A DNA stretch of 64,000 bases from Halichondria panicea (Eukaryota; Porifera; Demospongiae; Suberitida; Halichondriidae). The notes under the pieces are model-generated. The model was not told where the DNA came from, did no database searches, and saw nothing but the letters and a program-made list of their open reading frames with translations. The translations under genes were made by a program, and so were the position numbers. Positions 1 to 11,988 of this stretch are shown piece by piece; within the stretch, counting starts at the first letter, position 1; each line of letters starts with the position of its first letter. The stretch lies in the NCBI RefSeq assembly GCF_963675165.1, contig NC_087390.1, forward strand, positions 4,039,301-4,103,300. The letters are read 5' to 3'.

Positions 1-199
1 TACTTTGCGTGAGAGGGTGGAGCTCAGTATATGCAAAGGGGTGGAGCTGAGGTCATGTGACGTTGGCTAGCTCTCTTAGAGTAGGATCAGGAGTAGGCAG
101 TGTAGTATTGTTTCCACAAATGCGGAGTCCTAAAACCTACCTTTTCAGCTTTTTACTACTTTAGGCTAAAAGAATATACATTATTTTGTTAGTTTAAAT

Positions 200-313
200 C
201 TAGCTGGGGAAAGCTAAAGAATCGGCCGATCACCTGTGATAAGTCCTCATGCACCTGGCTGGAGCCCGCAAGTTTTATTGTACTTGGTCATGATTTAACT
301 TTCCCCAGCTAGT
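200..313. mobile_element. Short inverted-repeat element (MITE-like hairpin)
   Basis: CTAGCTGGGGAAAG at the left end is matched by its reverse complement CTTTCCCCAGCTAG at the right end, about 113 bp in all, and the match extends imperfectly inward (GCTAAA against TTTAAC). There is no coding capacity. It looks like a tiny non-autonomous DNA transposon or foldback unit. No target duplication is certain. The rest of 1-530 shows no gene. Confidence 0.5.
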
Positions 314-577
314 TTATGCTAGTGTTCATTACTAAGAAGGTATTGTAAACGTTTTAGCTCTTGAAAGGGAGTGCTTCCCATCCGCATTTTAGAGTGATAC
401 CTGCATGACGTCATCTTATTATTACAGACTTATCAATTAACACAATCAGATAAAAATAAAAATAAACGTAAATTTAATCTTGATTACATTGTATTCACAA
501 AAAATATATGTTCTCATAGAGTGCATCAAAGTCGTTGCTGTTTTTCTTCGTAGAAATTAGACCCGGGCCTTATAACG

Positions 578-1256
578 GTGTGCACGCCGTGTTTGTGTGT
601 GTGTGTGTGTGTGGGGGGGTGTGCACGCTGTGTGTGTGGGAGGGGGTGTGCATGCCGTGTTTGTATTTGTGTTGTGCATGCCGTGTGTGTGTGTTTGTGG
701 GTGTGTTTGTGGGAGGGGGTGTGCACGCCGTGTGTGTGGGAGGAGCCATGTTTGTATTTGTGTGCATGCCGTGTGTGTGTGTGTGTGTGGGAGGGTGTGT
801 ACGCCGTGTTTGTGCACGCTGTGTGTATTGTGCATGCCGTGTTTGTATTTGTGTGTGCGCACGTCGTGTGTGTGTGTGTGGGATGGGCCGTTGTGGGATG
901 GGCCGTGTTTATGTTTGTGTGTGTGGGAGGGGGTGTGCACTCCGTAATTGTGTGTGTGTGCCATGTGTGTGTGTGTGGGGGGGGTGTGCACGTGTGTGTG
1001 TGTGGGAGGGGGTGTGCATGCCGTGTTTGTATTTGTGTGTGTGTTGTGTGGGGGTTGTGTGTGTGTGTGTGGGGGGTGGGCCCGCCGTGTTTGTGTGTTG
1101 TGTGTGGTGCATGTGTGTGTGCCGTGTATGTGTGTTTATGTTTGTGTTTATGTTTGTGTGTGTGTGTTGGAGGGGGTGTGCACGCCGTAATTGTGTGTGT
1201 GGTGTGTATGGGTGTGCACGTGTGTGGGGTGTGCATGCCGTGTTTGTATTTGTATT
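578..1256. repeat. GT-rich minisatellite / microsatellite
   Basis: A degenerate tandem array built from (GT)n runs, G-runs and a recurrent GTGTGCACGCCGTG / GTGTGCATGCCGTG module, often with TTTGTATTTGTG spacers. Many overlapping frames stay open on both strands only because the repeat lacks stops. They encode Cys/Val or His/Thr low-complexity peptides and are not genes. Alternating purine-pyrimidine composition makes this a potential Z-DNA and slippage site. Confidence 0.9.
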
Positions 1257-1689
1257 AGCTGTACATCCAAAGGAGCCAGGGAGTGCCAATCATCTGCCAA
1301 TCATCTTCTCCCAGTCTCTGACACACTAAACAAAACGAGCTAGAACTGCCAACCAACTATATTATATAAAGTTATATATAATATAACAGCCATAAGGTTG
1401 CATTTTTGCTTGCAGGTTTTTGCGAGTTGAGCCATGCATCAGCTTTATTGTACGGGAGCTCTGTACAAACAGATCTCAATCACGACTTTCAGAAGAGAAT
1501 TGCACTGTCAACAGTTTGCTAAACGAAACAACTGACAGGACCACGATGCTTAGCATCCATGCTAAATGCTAAGTGCTCGCATGCAGATCTACCAGTCCAG
1601 CTTTGACGAGTCTTGTATACCTAACGTTCACCTTCACCTAACATTCACCTTTTGTTTCTTGGGGGCATGATCCACAAAACTGCTATAGC

Positions 1690-3370
1690 AAATACTCTAT
1701 CAGAGAAGCTAAAACTACACTTCTGGTATAAAATGCACATGCATAGCAATGCCATGGCAACGCATAAAAGCGCATCATGATGATGTCATTACCCACACAA
1801 TTTTGCAAATTTTTGTGGGCAAATCCAAAAAACAAGGAACCCATATCACTCAAAATTTGGTATGGTGATTATGTATACTTAAATAAATATCTTGATGTAC
1901 TTTTTTCACTGAAATGTTGCATACTTTTTAGTGTACAATTTTGGACATTTTTGCACTATACAAAGACCTATACGAAGACAAACTTTGATGGTTCCAGCAC
2001 TTCAATTAGCCAGTCAGTTGCTTCCTGTTTCACTGGATCACAAACAATGTTCAAAGACTTCAACAAATGTACCTTTAACATTACATTTAATCAAATTTAA
2101 TCAAAAGTAACATTATTTTCTAGTCAATTGCATACTTTAATCAATTTCTATTATTTTATTCTTGTTTTTGATGAGAAATGCTGAGAAATGCTGACTTCAT
2201 TGCTTACACTATAGTGAGTAACCTACAGAGCAATATGCCATATATTTTAGCTTTCATCTACATGGCTTCACTGCCATATATTTGCTTTTGCTCAAACATG
2301 CAACAAGTATTTATATCCCGGCGTCTTTGTCGGCAGACATATCTAAATTTTGCTGAATGGGTGAGTCATTATTGGCTACTTCCTGTACCTCCACACTGTT
2401 AGACTCGAATCCAGAATCGGTGAGGCACTATGTTGTTTGCTGTGCAGGCCATGGTCAGGGCAAGGTCCTTGTCTCTAGATTATTGTGGTCAATAATACTG
2501 AACACGCGCCTACTATTCATTAATGTAGTTAAACGTAGTTAATGGAGAAGGAAGTACGCCGTCTTATCTACAGCGCCGACCTGCGGTGCTCAGGTTCCAT
2601 GGTCGACGACCCAGACTACATGGAGCGGAACTTCACGAGAACGGAATTTCACGGAATTTCACTTTACGAGAAGCCTGCTTGGAAGCCACGCCTACATCAA
2701 GGTAAGCCCCGCCCGGGCGGCTGAGGGCAAGGAAAGCCACGCCTCCGTCCCTTACTTGTCTGTATCGCCGCCCCCGTGAGCTAACCACAGTACCTCGCAC
2801 GGTTCCCCGTGCCACTCTTTGTGCTGGCCGACGCAGGCTGTTGTTGCCCACAAATTTGCCTCGGACGACCACCTGGCTACCGACATTTCCGTCTGAGTGG
2901 AACGCTTCTCCACTATGGCTTCCAGGCCCAGATACAAAAGAACTCAAACCCTCGGCTCTGTACTCCTACTCTTCCTCCCCATGCCGGCTCACAGGAGTTG
3001 TGCATCAGGTACAACAAGAGACTGTGTCAGGCATCGGACGCAAGATGCAGGTACACCGTAGCAGATCCCCAGGAAATCTGGAACAGGCCCCGTATAAATT
3101 CTATAGTGCAACAAGGCATGTACTTCCGATTTTTGTTTTTGCTGCCTTTACCTTTCTGCATGTCTGTGTCCTACATATTTGGGGTCAATCGATTCCTTTT
3201 TGCTTGATCTACACGCCCATGCAATCCAATTTTTGATAGGGGCTATGGTTCTTGTTTTTGAGAGTTGGCCACAAAAATTTACAAATTTTTACAAAAATGT
3301 GTGGCTTATGACATCACTCGTGATGCAAGATGACATCGTTACCATAGAAACGCATTCTATTCACTGTTAT
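1690..3370. mobile_element. Degraded element with inverted end regions
   Basis: About 110 bp near 1745-1860 (cccacacaattttgcaaatt and flanks) is an imperfect inverted copy of 3240-3365 (ttggccacaaaaatttacaa and flanks). Both sides include the words ATGACATCA and CATGGCAACGC / CATAGAAACGC. This suggests a large old foldback or inverted-repeat transposon. The interior (2540-3100) is more GC-rich, with short open frames on both strands and one GT donor-like site at 2702, but no family was recognised. The boundaries are approximate. Confidence 0.35.
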
Positions 3371-3386
3371 TCACTTTCCAAGCTAT

Positions 3387-4990
3387 TTGATGATGCCTAG
3401 ACGTAATAAGAGAAAGAGGCAGTTGGCAGCTAATGCTATACTAGCTAGAGAGTCTAGAGATCAAGAAGTGCTCCTGAGCCTACTGAGGATACTTCCCAGC
3501 CATCTTCTTCTAATTCTCTCTTCTCTATTGGCTCTGGAACTGACTCAAGTGATCAAGATTATGATCCAGCCATTGAAATAGAACAGAACCCAAACCTAAA
3601 GCTGGAAACATTTTTGGAAGAGTGACATTTTTGGATCGAGATGACACAATTTCCCTCTGTCTTTTCCTTGACTTTCACTTGAAGGCTCTTCTCAGGGAAC
3701 CGCAGCTGAGTACACTTCTATCATGATGGGCAAGTCAGAAAAGACAATCTGAACGTGGATTAACAAGTATGGTGTAGAGATCAAAGAGAACATGCAAGGA
3801 GGCCGATATCAACGCCGAGGATTACTCTGGTCGAATGAAGACTTAAACATGAAAGCTACCAAGTATGTTAGAGAAAATGCTAGCGTCAAGGGTCAGCCAA
3901 ATATGACAGCAGGCTCTTTCTGTCAGTGGGTGAACGAATGTCTTCTACCTTCATCGTGCCTGGATTTCCCCGTAAGATCTCGGTTGAGACAGGTCGAAAG
4001 TGGTTGGACACACTGGGATTTACGGTGCTGCAGGCAAACAAAGGTGCTTACTTTGACGGTCATGAGCGTGTTGACGTAATCGAGTATAGAAATAACTTTT
4101 TAAAAACAATGATCACCTGTGGATTCTTACATCCCGAGCAAGCTCCTACTGATGAAGTTGAGCTTTCCCTAACAAAGTGTCATTGTGTGCTGCCAATACA
4201 AGACTGTTGTGATTTTTCACGATGAATCAACCTTCCACGCCAACGATGACCAGACAACAATGTGGGGGGTAAAAGGGGAAGGCATGTTACGACTGAAATC
4301 AAAGGGCTCTTTTATCGATGAGATATTTGCAATTGACGGATGAGGAGTTTGAACATGCTTCCAAATCTGACATTACCATGAGATGCTTAGGCAGAGAAGG
4401 GTACTGGGATTCAGACAAGTTCAAGATGCAAATGAACAATGCAGTAAAAATTGCCGATATCAAGTATCCCAAGAGTGATAATTGGATAATTATTTGGGTG
4501 TTCGACCACAGCAGCTGTCACACGGCAATGGCAGAAGACGCATTAAATGCAGAGCGAATAAACGTGAAGCCTGGAGGAGCACAACCTGTACTGTTTGGAA
4601 AGGGAAAATTCAAAAAATGAACTTCGCCGTTGGTGTTCCAAAAGGAATGAAATTGGTGCTGGAAGAAACTGAAGGCAGCTGACATGAAACAGATACTAAA
4701 GGGTCATGATAAGGGTCATGATGACTTTAAAAATGAAAAGCCTAAAGTTCTGCATTTTCTAGAAGACAAAGGACATACAGCTTACTTCCTACCTAAGTTT
4801 CACTGTGAACTTAATCCCATCGAGCGGGTGTGGGGACAAGCCAAGCGCTACTCAAAAGCACATTGTAATTATTCGTTTCCTTCACTTCGGAAGGTGATTA
4901 ATCCTGCCCTAGATTCAGTTCCTTTGGATTTAAATCAAGAGACTATATGTTTGCTTATTTCGAAGGATTTTCAGCGGGACCCAAGCTAGA
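3387..4990 (+). pseudogene. DDE-superfamily transposase, frameshifted (copy 1)
   Basis: The reading frame starts at MMPRRNKRKR and moves through several frames. Recognisable blocks are KYVRENASVKGQPNM (about 3870-3905), PGFPRKISVETGRKWL (about 3957-4010), VIFHDESTFHANDDQ near the first catalytic Asp (about 4207-4250), WVFDHSSCHTAMAEDALN with the second Asp (about 4495-4545), MNFAVGVPKGMKLVLEE (about 4618-4668) and FHCELNPIERVWGQAKRYSK with the catalytic Glu (about 4798-4855). This order matches a DDE_3-like (IS630/Tc1-related) family I know from sponges, cnidarians and fungi. Several frameshifts break it, so it is a pseudogene unless they are sequencing errors. A related copy lies on the minus strand at 50.6-52.5 kb. 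Confidence 0.8.
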
Positions 4991-5604
4991 GAAACAGATT
5001 AAGCAGTACAAGTCGCACAGAGTGAATGAATGAGCATTATAAGAAACTGTCCCTACATTCTTTACCCTAAGTTTTGATTTTATCTTTTTTATATAAATCA
5101 TTGATTTCCCTTTCTTCTCCACAAAAAATAACAAATATAGAACCAGGACGGAGGAGATACAATTTTAATTAGCGTGGGTGTAAACGATTATTTATATCTG
5201 TAACTCTCACCAGAAACACAATTGAGCCAAAAAAATACAAAGTGTAGGGCTTGTTAAGAGGTGTAGATTGTTAATGTATTAAAGTTTATTAAAGTAGATA
5301 CAAAAAGAGTGGTTTTGAAGAAGCCGAGTATATTATTCGTAGAAAGTGGTTACCATGGAAACTGAATCAGCCAAAGTTTAGGTTTGAAGTACCTTAAGTC
5401 CTACACAAAGTTTGAAGCCATTCAGTACTACATTCTTGTGGTAGTGTCCAAGAATGTGTTTTTACCACTTTTGGTAGTACATGCCTTGTTGCACTATACT
5501 CATCCGGCATTCGGCATTATTTTATGGTGGTTGACAAGATTGAGATATATAAATTCCCGGGAGGCAACCATAAAATACGCTCATAAAATACGCACACTCA
5601 CCCC

Positions 5605-5824
5605 ACATTACACAGACTGGCAGCCATTGTTTCCCACCCCCGCACAGTCGCTGAGGGCCCTCTTACACCACCCGGACCGTGCCTTCGTCCGGTACGTCAT
5701 CCGGGGCTTTAGAACAGGAACATTACACAGACTGGCGGCCATTGTTTCCCACCCCCGCACAGTCGCTGAGGGCCCTCTTACACCACCCGGACCGTGCCTT
5801 CGTCCGGTACGTCATCCGGGGCTT
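5605..5824. repeat. Direct repeat of 105 bp, two copies
   Basis: The block from ACATTACACAGACTGGC to CATCCGGGGCTT occurs at 5605-5709 and again at 5720-5824 (period 115 bp), nearly identical. The intervening AGAACAGGAA recurs after the second copy at 5859. The unit is GC-rich compared with its surroundings. A recent tandem duplication. No gene was recognised in 5000-6290. Confidence 0.85.
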
Positions 5825-6299
5825 GACTAACGGGTTTCGAATTGGGACAGCTATATAGAACAGGAACTCTCGCTGGGTAGAATGCTCGTGCTCGGCCCCC
5901 TCTCACCCGAACAAACCCCACCACATACTCACCACCACATACTCACATCAAACTATGGGCAGGGGTACTCTCAGCGTGATGTGGATTACTGTTTGGGATC
6001 ATCCCAAACTAGCTGAATTACTGCAAAATGAAAAGGGAGTGGTAAGGGAGTGGTAATGAACGCGTGGGTGGAACCATGGCTATCGTGTGGGCGGGGTTTA
6101 TAATTTGCACTTTCCATCCGACGATGTAGCGATGTTGATGAATGACTCAGTACCCCCCCAAAAACGACCTCAACCTCTAGCGCAACAGGACCCGGTACTG
6201 CCAAAATATGACATAATATCCTCGCGGCCGGATATGATGACGCTTCACTATATACCAAAATTAATTTCGTGGGCGAAAACCGCAAACATTTATAGCATT

Positions 6300-6450
6300 A
6301 CCTTGAAGGGATTGGAAACGAAAATGTTTGCGTGAAACACTCTGCGTTATAGGGTGTAGCTAAAACTATATTTATAGTGCTGCCATACAATAGTGCTGCC
6401 ATACAATGTGTTGTACATAGAAATGGTCACTTTTAATCTCAAGGTTAAAC
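6300..6450. mobile_element. Fragment related to the 777-bp element at 51253-52029
   Basis: The words GGGATTGGAAACGAAAA, TTGCGTGAA.CA.TC.GCGTTATAGGG, AGCTAAAACTA, ATATTTATAG and ACAATGTG.TGTACATAGAAA occur in the same order as in the reverse complement of 51880-52010. This is a diverged partial copy of the same non-autonomous family. Its outer ends are not clear here. No gene was seen in 6450-7144. Confidence 0.6.
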
Positions 6451-7150
6451 AACAATCAACCTACGCAAAGAGTACGTGTAACTGATTTCTACACGTAGAG
6501 CCACTCACTTAGTAATAAAAATTATTGAAAGAAATGCAGTGGTTGCCCATAATTTTATGTTGGTGTGTTATGTGTTTGTTAGACTTTAGGCAGAAACACA
6601 AATGGAAGAAATGACTTTTAGGCTACAAATTAATATAGGGCAGTAAACAGTTTGATTTGAGTCTCCATTTGAGTCTCCATGTGCAAACATCAATGGGCAA
6701 CCTACGCACATGCAGAGCTGCATAATTACACAATCTTTTATAGGGACTGTGCATCTGGCCAATACTGACCAATACTGAGTAGAATTCTGCCCTAGCACTG
6801 TAATAGGGGGCAGAATTCTACTAAACCTCGAGGTTTTGCAGTTAGGAAATCTAGCCATCGCGGGAGTGTAAAAGAGCAACATGTACATGTAGGTGCTACG
6901 TGTAATACGGTGTTGGGCTTCCACTGTTGGGCTTCCACTGTACGTTATAATTCCTATCCCTGGGTGTCAACATCACACACATTTGATAGATTGATAGTTC
7001 ATACCCCTCTGCCTGTTCAACCTCGCCAATCTACAAGTGCAACTCTGAACATATCAGGAAACAGCGGAAGCATGTGTGTGCCCCACTTGGAAACTGTCTT
7101 GTACATACACATATACTTCACGTATACAAGTTGTATATGATGCACGTCAT

Positions 7151-10124
7151 CAGGGGCGTAGCCAGGATTTGGGAGAGGGGGGTGCTGAATGAATGGATGG
7201 TACAAATTACCAGTGCGCGGAGCGCACTGGCGGCGCACCATAGGTGCGCTCCAATGGGGGGTCTGGGGGCACTCCCCCAGAAAATTTTTTTTATTACATG
7301 CTCTGAGATTGATTATAACGTAATCTGGCTAAAGAAATGACAATAATTATTATACAATTTAAATATTTTGCTTTAATAGAAAGTCAAGAGGAGTCAACAA
7401 AAATGTTCAGTAGTTCCATGCGTCGAGGGTGGCGACGAGCAAATTCGTCAATAGCATCAGGGATGCTTATGGGAATATCTCTATGGAGATGTACCAGAGA
7501 AAGCCCCGTTAGACGCTCGTGTACCATCTTAATTCGTTTCAGTCCACTGAACGATCTCTCAGAGGAACAACTAGTTACTGGCAATGTGCACAAAATTGCT
7601 AATAAAACTCTTATGTTTGGAAACAAAGAGGTGGCATGACGCATTGCTTGACTTGCTGTAGTAGGCAAACAAGCTTGACCATGTGTATCCAACTCTTGTT
7701 TCCATTTCATCTGCCAACACTGTGACTCACTCTCAACTGAAGCAGGATGAGGAAGATCTTCCGAATACATGTTAACAAGTTCAGTAAGTTTCACAGCTAT
7801 CTCTTCTGTTGTAGATTTCACCAGAATGGAAGGCACGAATGATAAGCCCTGTATCGCTGTTTGCTGATGCTTGCTGAACCTTGTGTCTATCTCCAAAAGC
7901 AGGTGATCAAGAAGTGGAATTGAGATGGACAAGCGGTAGTATTCTGAAGGCGAAGAGGCTGGATGATTTGATCTGTGCTGCTGACATCCGGTGATTCGTG
8001 GTAACTTAGGTTGAGTGTTGACAGCCTGGCACATTTTCTCCACACACCTAAACCACTGTGTGTGTGTGTGTTTGGAATCGATGTTGTCTCGAATATCTTG
8101 AAGGACTGCACGAACTGTTTTGATTTCAGCAACAGCCTCAACAATATCTTTGGCTTCAGCTTGTAAGCTGCATGTGAGAGCATAAAGGTGTTTGAGACAA
8201 GCATTGGTAATCACTAGTGCACTGATAAATTCAGTGGAAGTGATAGCTGCACAAAGAGACTGGGCATCAATTACAGAATCTCTGCTCCATGCACCGAGTT
8301 AGCACTGACTATGCTCTCAAAACAAGCAACTATAGCATTGTGCAGTTGCTGAAATCTCTCAAAAGCATCAAGTCGCTGAATCCACCGTGTACGACAGAGA
8401 TCTTTCAACTTGTGGATAGTTGATTCTGGCTGTGTGTTATCGATTGCCCTCTCGAGACACTTTTGTCGCTTGGGGTGAGCGGAGAAAAACACTGAAACTC
8501 TGTCTGCAACTCCCATCATGTTTCGGACACTGGAGACCTCCAAAGACTTAACAACAGCCAAGTTAAGGCAGTGTGAGGCACAGTGTAAGTACAGAGCAAG
8601 CGGATACTGTGCTGTAATAAGGGCTGCTGCTCCCCTGGTATGCCCTGACATGTTACAGCACCATCATAGGCTTGACCTCGTAGCATACTGGGGTCAACAT
8701 CACATGCATTTAAACAAGACAACATCTTGTCAGCAAGAGCACTACCAGAGACACCAGTGTCACACTCAATGAAGCTGAGAAGATCTTCACGTACAATGCC
8801 GTTGACTACAAGGCTGAGCTGCTCTTTGTTAGATGCATCGGTCACTTCATCAGCAATCATAGTGAACCACTTGGCTTTATTCAGTTTGGCAACTATTTGA
8901 GAGCGAATCTGATCACCAAGAATGAGAACAATCTGGTTCTGTATGTCAGCAGAGGTGTAAGAGCAGTTTCGAGCGTGAGATAACAAGTGCTCCTCTAGAA
9001 TAGAGTCACCAGCGGACACTCTAAACTGTAGTAGTGCCCAAAAATTTCCATGATTTGCCAAAGGCTGGGCATCTAGGCTGGGCATCTAAAACGGTTGAAC
9101 TGTCACTGTGGCCACGGAGAGAAACATTTTGTCTGCCACAAAACACGATGGTCTCAATGATAGATTTCAGTTTCTGGCGATTCACTCGTACTCGCTCAGC
9201 CATTGCGCTACTCATTGAATGGCGGATCGTGGGCTGTTCTCCATTCATCACTTTCAGAAAATTATCTGCTGTAACAACGGCATGCTGGTGATAAAGTTTG
9301 GATGCATGTTTATCAAGCAGCTCCAATGCCTTATTAAATTAGGTAAGTGGCCTACTTACAAGGTTACCAGGGTCTGACTGGTGAAATGCTGTCTTACTGA
9401 ACAAAACACATGGTACGCAAAAACCACCATTTTCAACTTCACTATATGCTAACCATGGATAAAGCAGAAGCCATCGGGGCTGGAAGGAACGGATACTTGA
9501 ACGATGACGATGGCTCACTGCGATTACTTAGTAACTCGTACTTTTCGGTGTCCAACACATTTCTCTTTCCAACATACGAAGCTATGTCATTATGCGGTGC
9601 CAGTCGTGCCTGCTTTGAGGGTATTGGTGGTTGAGTTACATCTTCATCTGAAGATGTCCTATAGTATATATACAAAATACATTGTTTGATTATTAGTGTT
9701 CATTTTTGAATTGTGCAGCTAATTACCTATCTGTATCAGGTTCAGCTTGTGAATCAGCAGGACAGGGTGGCAAGCCACTTGCAGACTCAGTTACAGTGTT
9801 GGTGCTGTTGTGTGAGCTGGGCTCAACTGAAAAATACTCAAAGAGTGACATGGACTGGTGATTATGATAGCTAAACAGTCTGCAACTCTGTGGGGGATCT
9901 GGTTTTTCTCTAGCCACGTGGCTTTGCGCATGTGCACTGGAATTAATATTTGGAGGTGGAGCTTACACTGAACTAGCATGGAGGTGGAGTTTCGAGTTGA
10001 TAATCGTGCTAGTTATCATATCAGCTAGCTAGCTATATAGTTAGTAACAAGAATTTGTGGAGCAGATTCTGAGGCCAGAGGGGGGTGCTGGAGCACCCTC
10101 TGCCCCCTTCTGGCTACGCCACTG
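7151..10124 (-). mobile_element. hAT transposon with terminal repeats and target duplication
   Basis: The left end CAGGGGCGTAGCCAGGAT and the right end (reverse complement CAGTGGCGTAGCCAGAAG) form terminal inverted repeats. Both flanks carry the 6-bp direct repeat CGTCAT (7145-7150 and 10125-10130); a degenerate 8-bp duplication usual for hAT elements is also possible. The 2974-bp interval contains one minus-strand transposase gene and nothing else, so the full element is delimited. Confidence 0.88.
7384..9917 (-). pseudogene. hAT-family transposase (ZMYM1/P52rIPK-like), one intron
   Basis: The first exon runs 9917-9727 (contains MSLFEYFSVEPS). A GT donor and an AG acceptor at 9658 join in matching phase to DVTQPPIPSKQARL. 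Next come a TTF-type zinc-finger block PWLAYSEVENGGFCVPC (about 9400-9460), a DDE-like core with WFTMIADEVTDASNKEQL (about 8800-8880) and HCASHCLNLAVV (about 8560-8600), and the C-terminal hAT dimerisation block LPVTSCSSERSFSGLKRIK (about 7510-7570), ending at a stop near 7384. Damage: an in-frame stop near 9335, a 13-bp tandem duplication at 9063-9088, and frameshifts near 8655 and 8250. The overall length fits a complete hAT transposase. Confidence 0.85.
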
Positions 10125-10513
10125 CGTCATTGCTCAAGTTAGTTTTCAAACCGGAGTATGCCACATATCCAAGTTGCACATGCCTTGATCACTGTTGTGT
10201 GCAATTTGCTTATGCCTTGTTTGCAACCCTGGTATACATGGGACACTTCTTGTTTATATGAGTTTGTTTATATGAGTTATAATTATAATTATAGCAGCAC
10301 ATGACTTTAATTCGGAGCAAAGTGATTTTCAACTCAACAAAGTGTCAACAATTGAAGTCAATTGAATGGGATGATAAGTGATGATGAATATGAGATTTAC
10401 TAATGATTGGTATGTCCATTTTCAAGTCCATTAATTTTGGTTTCAAGTGTTCTGATTCTGGGTACATCCAACGTTGTATTTGAAACTTACCATTTTCCCA
10501 TGTAGGATCCAAC

Positions 10514-10881
10514 GTTAGGACGTGGATGGCTGGCTGTTTGAGGGATCACTTTCTATGCGGTTCTTCCTTGCACTTGGATTTTTCAGTGTAGCTGTGTGGG
10601 TAAATGGATAGTAAATACACTTACCCTGTGAGCACCACTTCAGCTGATGGACTATCAAATTGTTCGGATTACACAGATCATCGGACTCCTCAGACATATC
10701 ATCTATATCATCCACACATATGTCTTCGGCTTGACCCGATTCTCATGTTTCTGTAAAACACAGATAGCAGCTTTTTCACACTGAAACATACTACCCTTTT
10801 GCGACGTGCCCGATATTCTTTCCTTGCTCTGACGAATGTCCCATGTTCTTCGCAGATTCTCATATTTTCGCTGCACTGCCG
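10514..10881 (-). CDS. Last exons of a small spliced gene, unknown function
   Basis: Three minus-strand exons join in phase. One ends near 10796 at a GTAGTA donor (contains VQRKYENLRRTWDIRQSK). A second runs from an acceptor near 10744 to the donor GTAAGT near 10625 (acidic DDIDDMSEESDDLCN). The last starts after CACACAG near 10589 and ends at a stop near 10515 (PSARKNRIESDPSNSQPSTS). The first piece resembles the end of a Myb/SANT- or MADF-like fold, followed by an acidic tail. An open frame at 11244-11489 on the same strand (TADQVASQLTYDHGC) may be an upstream exon. I do not recognise the protein, and the exon borders are inferred. Confidence 0.35.
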
Positions 10882-11988
10882 CTATAGAAACAATTAGGGC
10901 CTAAAGTAAGTACACAATGTACATTTTTGCTGCACGCACCTTTGACTTATTCTTTAGCAATCTGGTGATGTTTTCACACGCTTAGTAGTTTGTAGTCTAA
11001 AGTTGATCTCTAAAGTTGATCTGTATTGTACAGAAAGATTAAATGATTTGCCTTTGTGACCAGAGAATCATTCACCACAGCCACGCCTACTATAGGAAAA
11101 CAAAAGAATACCGTAGGCATACCGTTAACTCTCGGCATATCCGAGCACTGCTGCTGGTCATCTCTTTCGGTAGAGTAGTCAGTTCTTTCTCGTGTCTGCA
11201 TATCTTTTTGGTTTTTCAGCACCAGTCGGCATCCATCCTTCGCTCAAAGGTGTGCTTTGCATTGGGTGCCCAGGCGTAGTGCACGAAGTTGAGTAACGCT
11301 ATCACTAGAAAGTGAGTTCAACTCATCTGGAAGGAACCACTCTGATTGGGACGATACTGCCCTCTTGTTCTGATCAACTGCCTGGGTACACCCGTGGTCA
11401 TAGGTCAGCTGTGAGGCCACTTGATCTGCAGTAAGCTTCCTCTTGCAACATTGATGTCGACCTTCTTTCTTTTGTGTAGTGACCAGCAAAGCAGCGAGCT
11501 ACAGTACACGAGCTACAGTACAGAAGTACAGGCGCCTTTCTAAGCTTGACTTCATGTGTTCATGTGACATATCCTGAATGCTGTATCAGCATAATTATTT
11601 GAAGCTAGTCTGGTAGCTAGTTTACTGACTGTCAGGCAGGCTTTGAACATTGCTGTGAAAATGTGACATACTACCAATACATTCTCCTGATCATATCATA
11701 TTCTGCTGTGTTGTACTTTAAAATTATAGTATTGTTGCCACCACTTTTGGATGGTTGCACTGTACATTTACACTGTACATTTAAAGAAAGCTACGCTTCT
11801 ACTTACTTAGACTCATAAATTGAAATTGACACTGATGATAGGATGGACGATAGGATGGACGAGAAGGCAGTGATGTCGATCAAGATGAAGATGACTTACC
11901 AGATGTTGAAGAAGTACGTTACGATCAGTTAATTTTCTCGTTAAGCACAGGTATACATATACGTATCGTTATATTCAGGTGGAGACAG

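Noticed and set aside
526-1330. Many overlapping long open frames on both strands (His/Thr- and Cys/Val-rich proteins)
   Set aside because: They are produced by a stop-free GT-rich minisatellite; no frame has gene-like composition.
1777-2100. 107-codon plus-strand open frame
   Set aside because: It begins in an inverted-repeat end of a degraded element and is AT-rich low-complexity; no family features.
2542-3236. Overlapping open frames on both strands in a GC-rich patch
   Set aside because: No motif recognised, and strand could not be decided; kept only as the interior of the 1690-3370 element.
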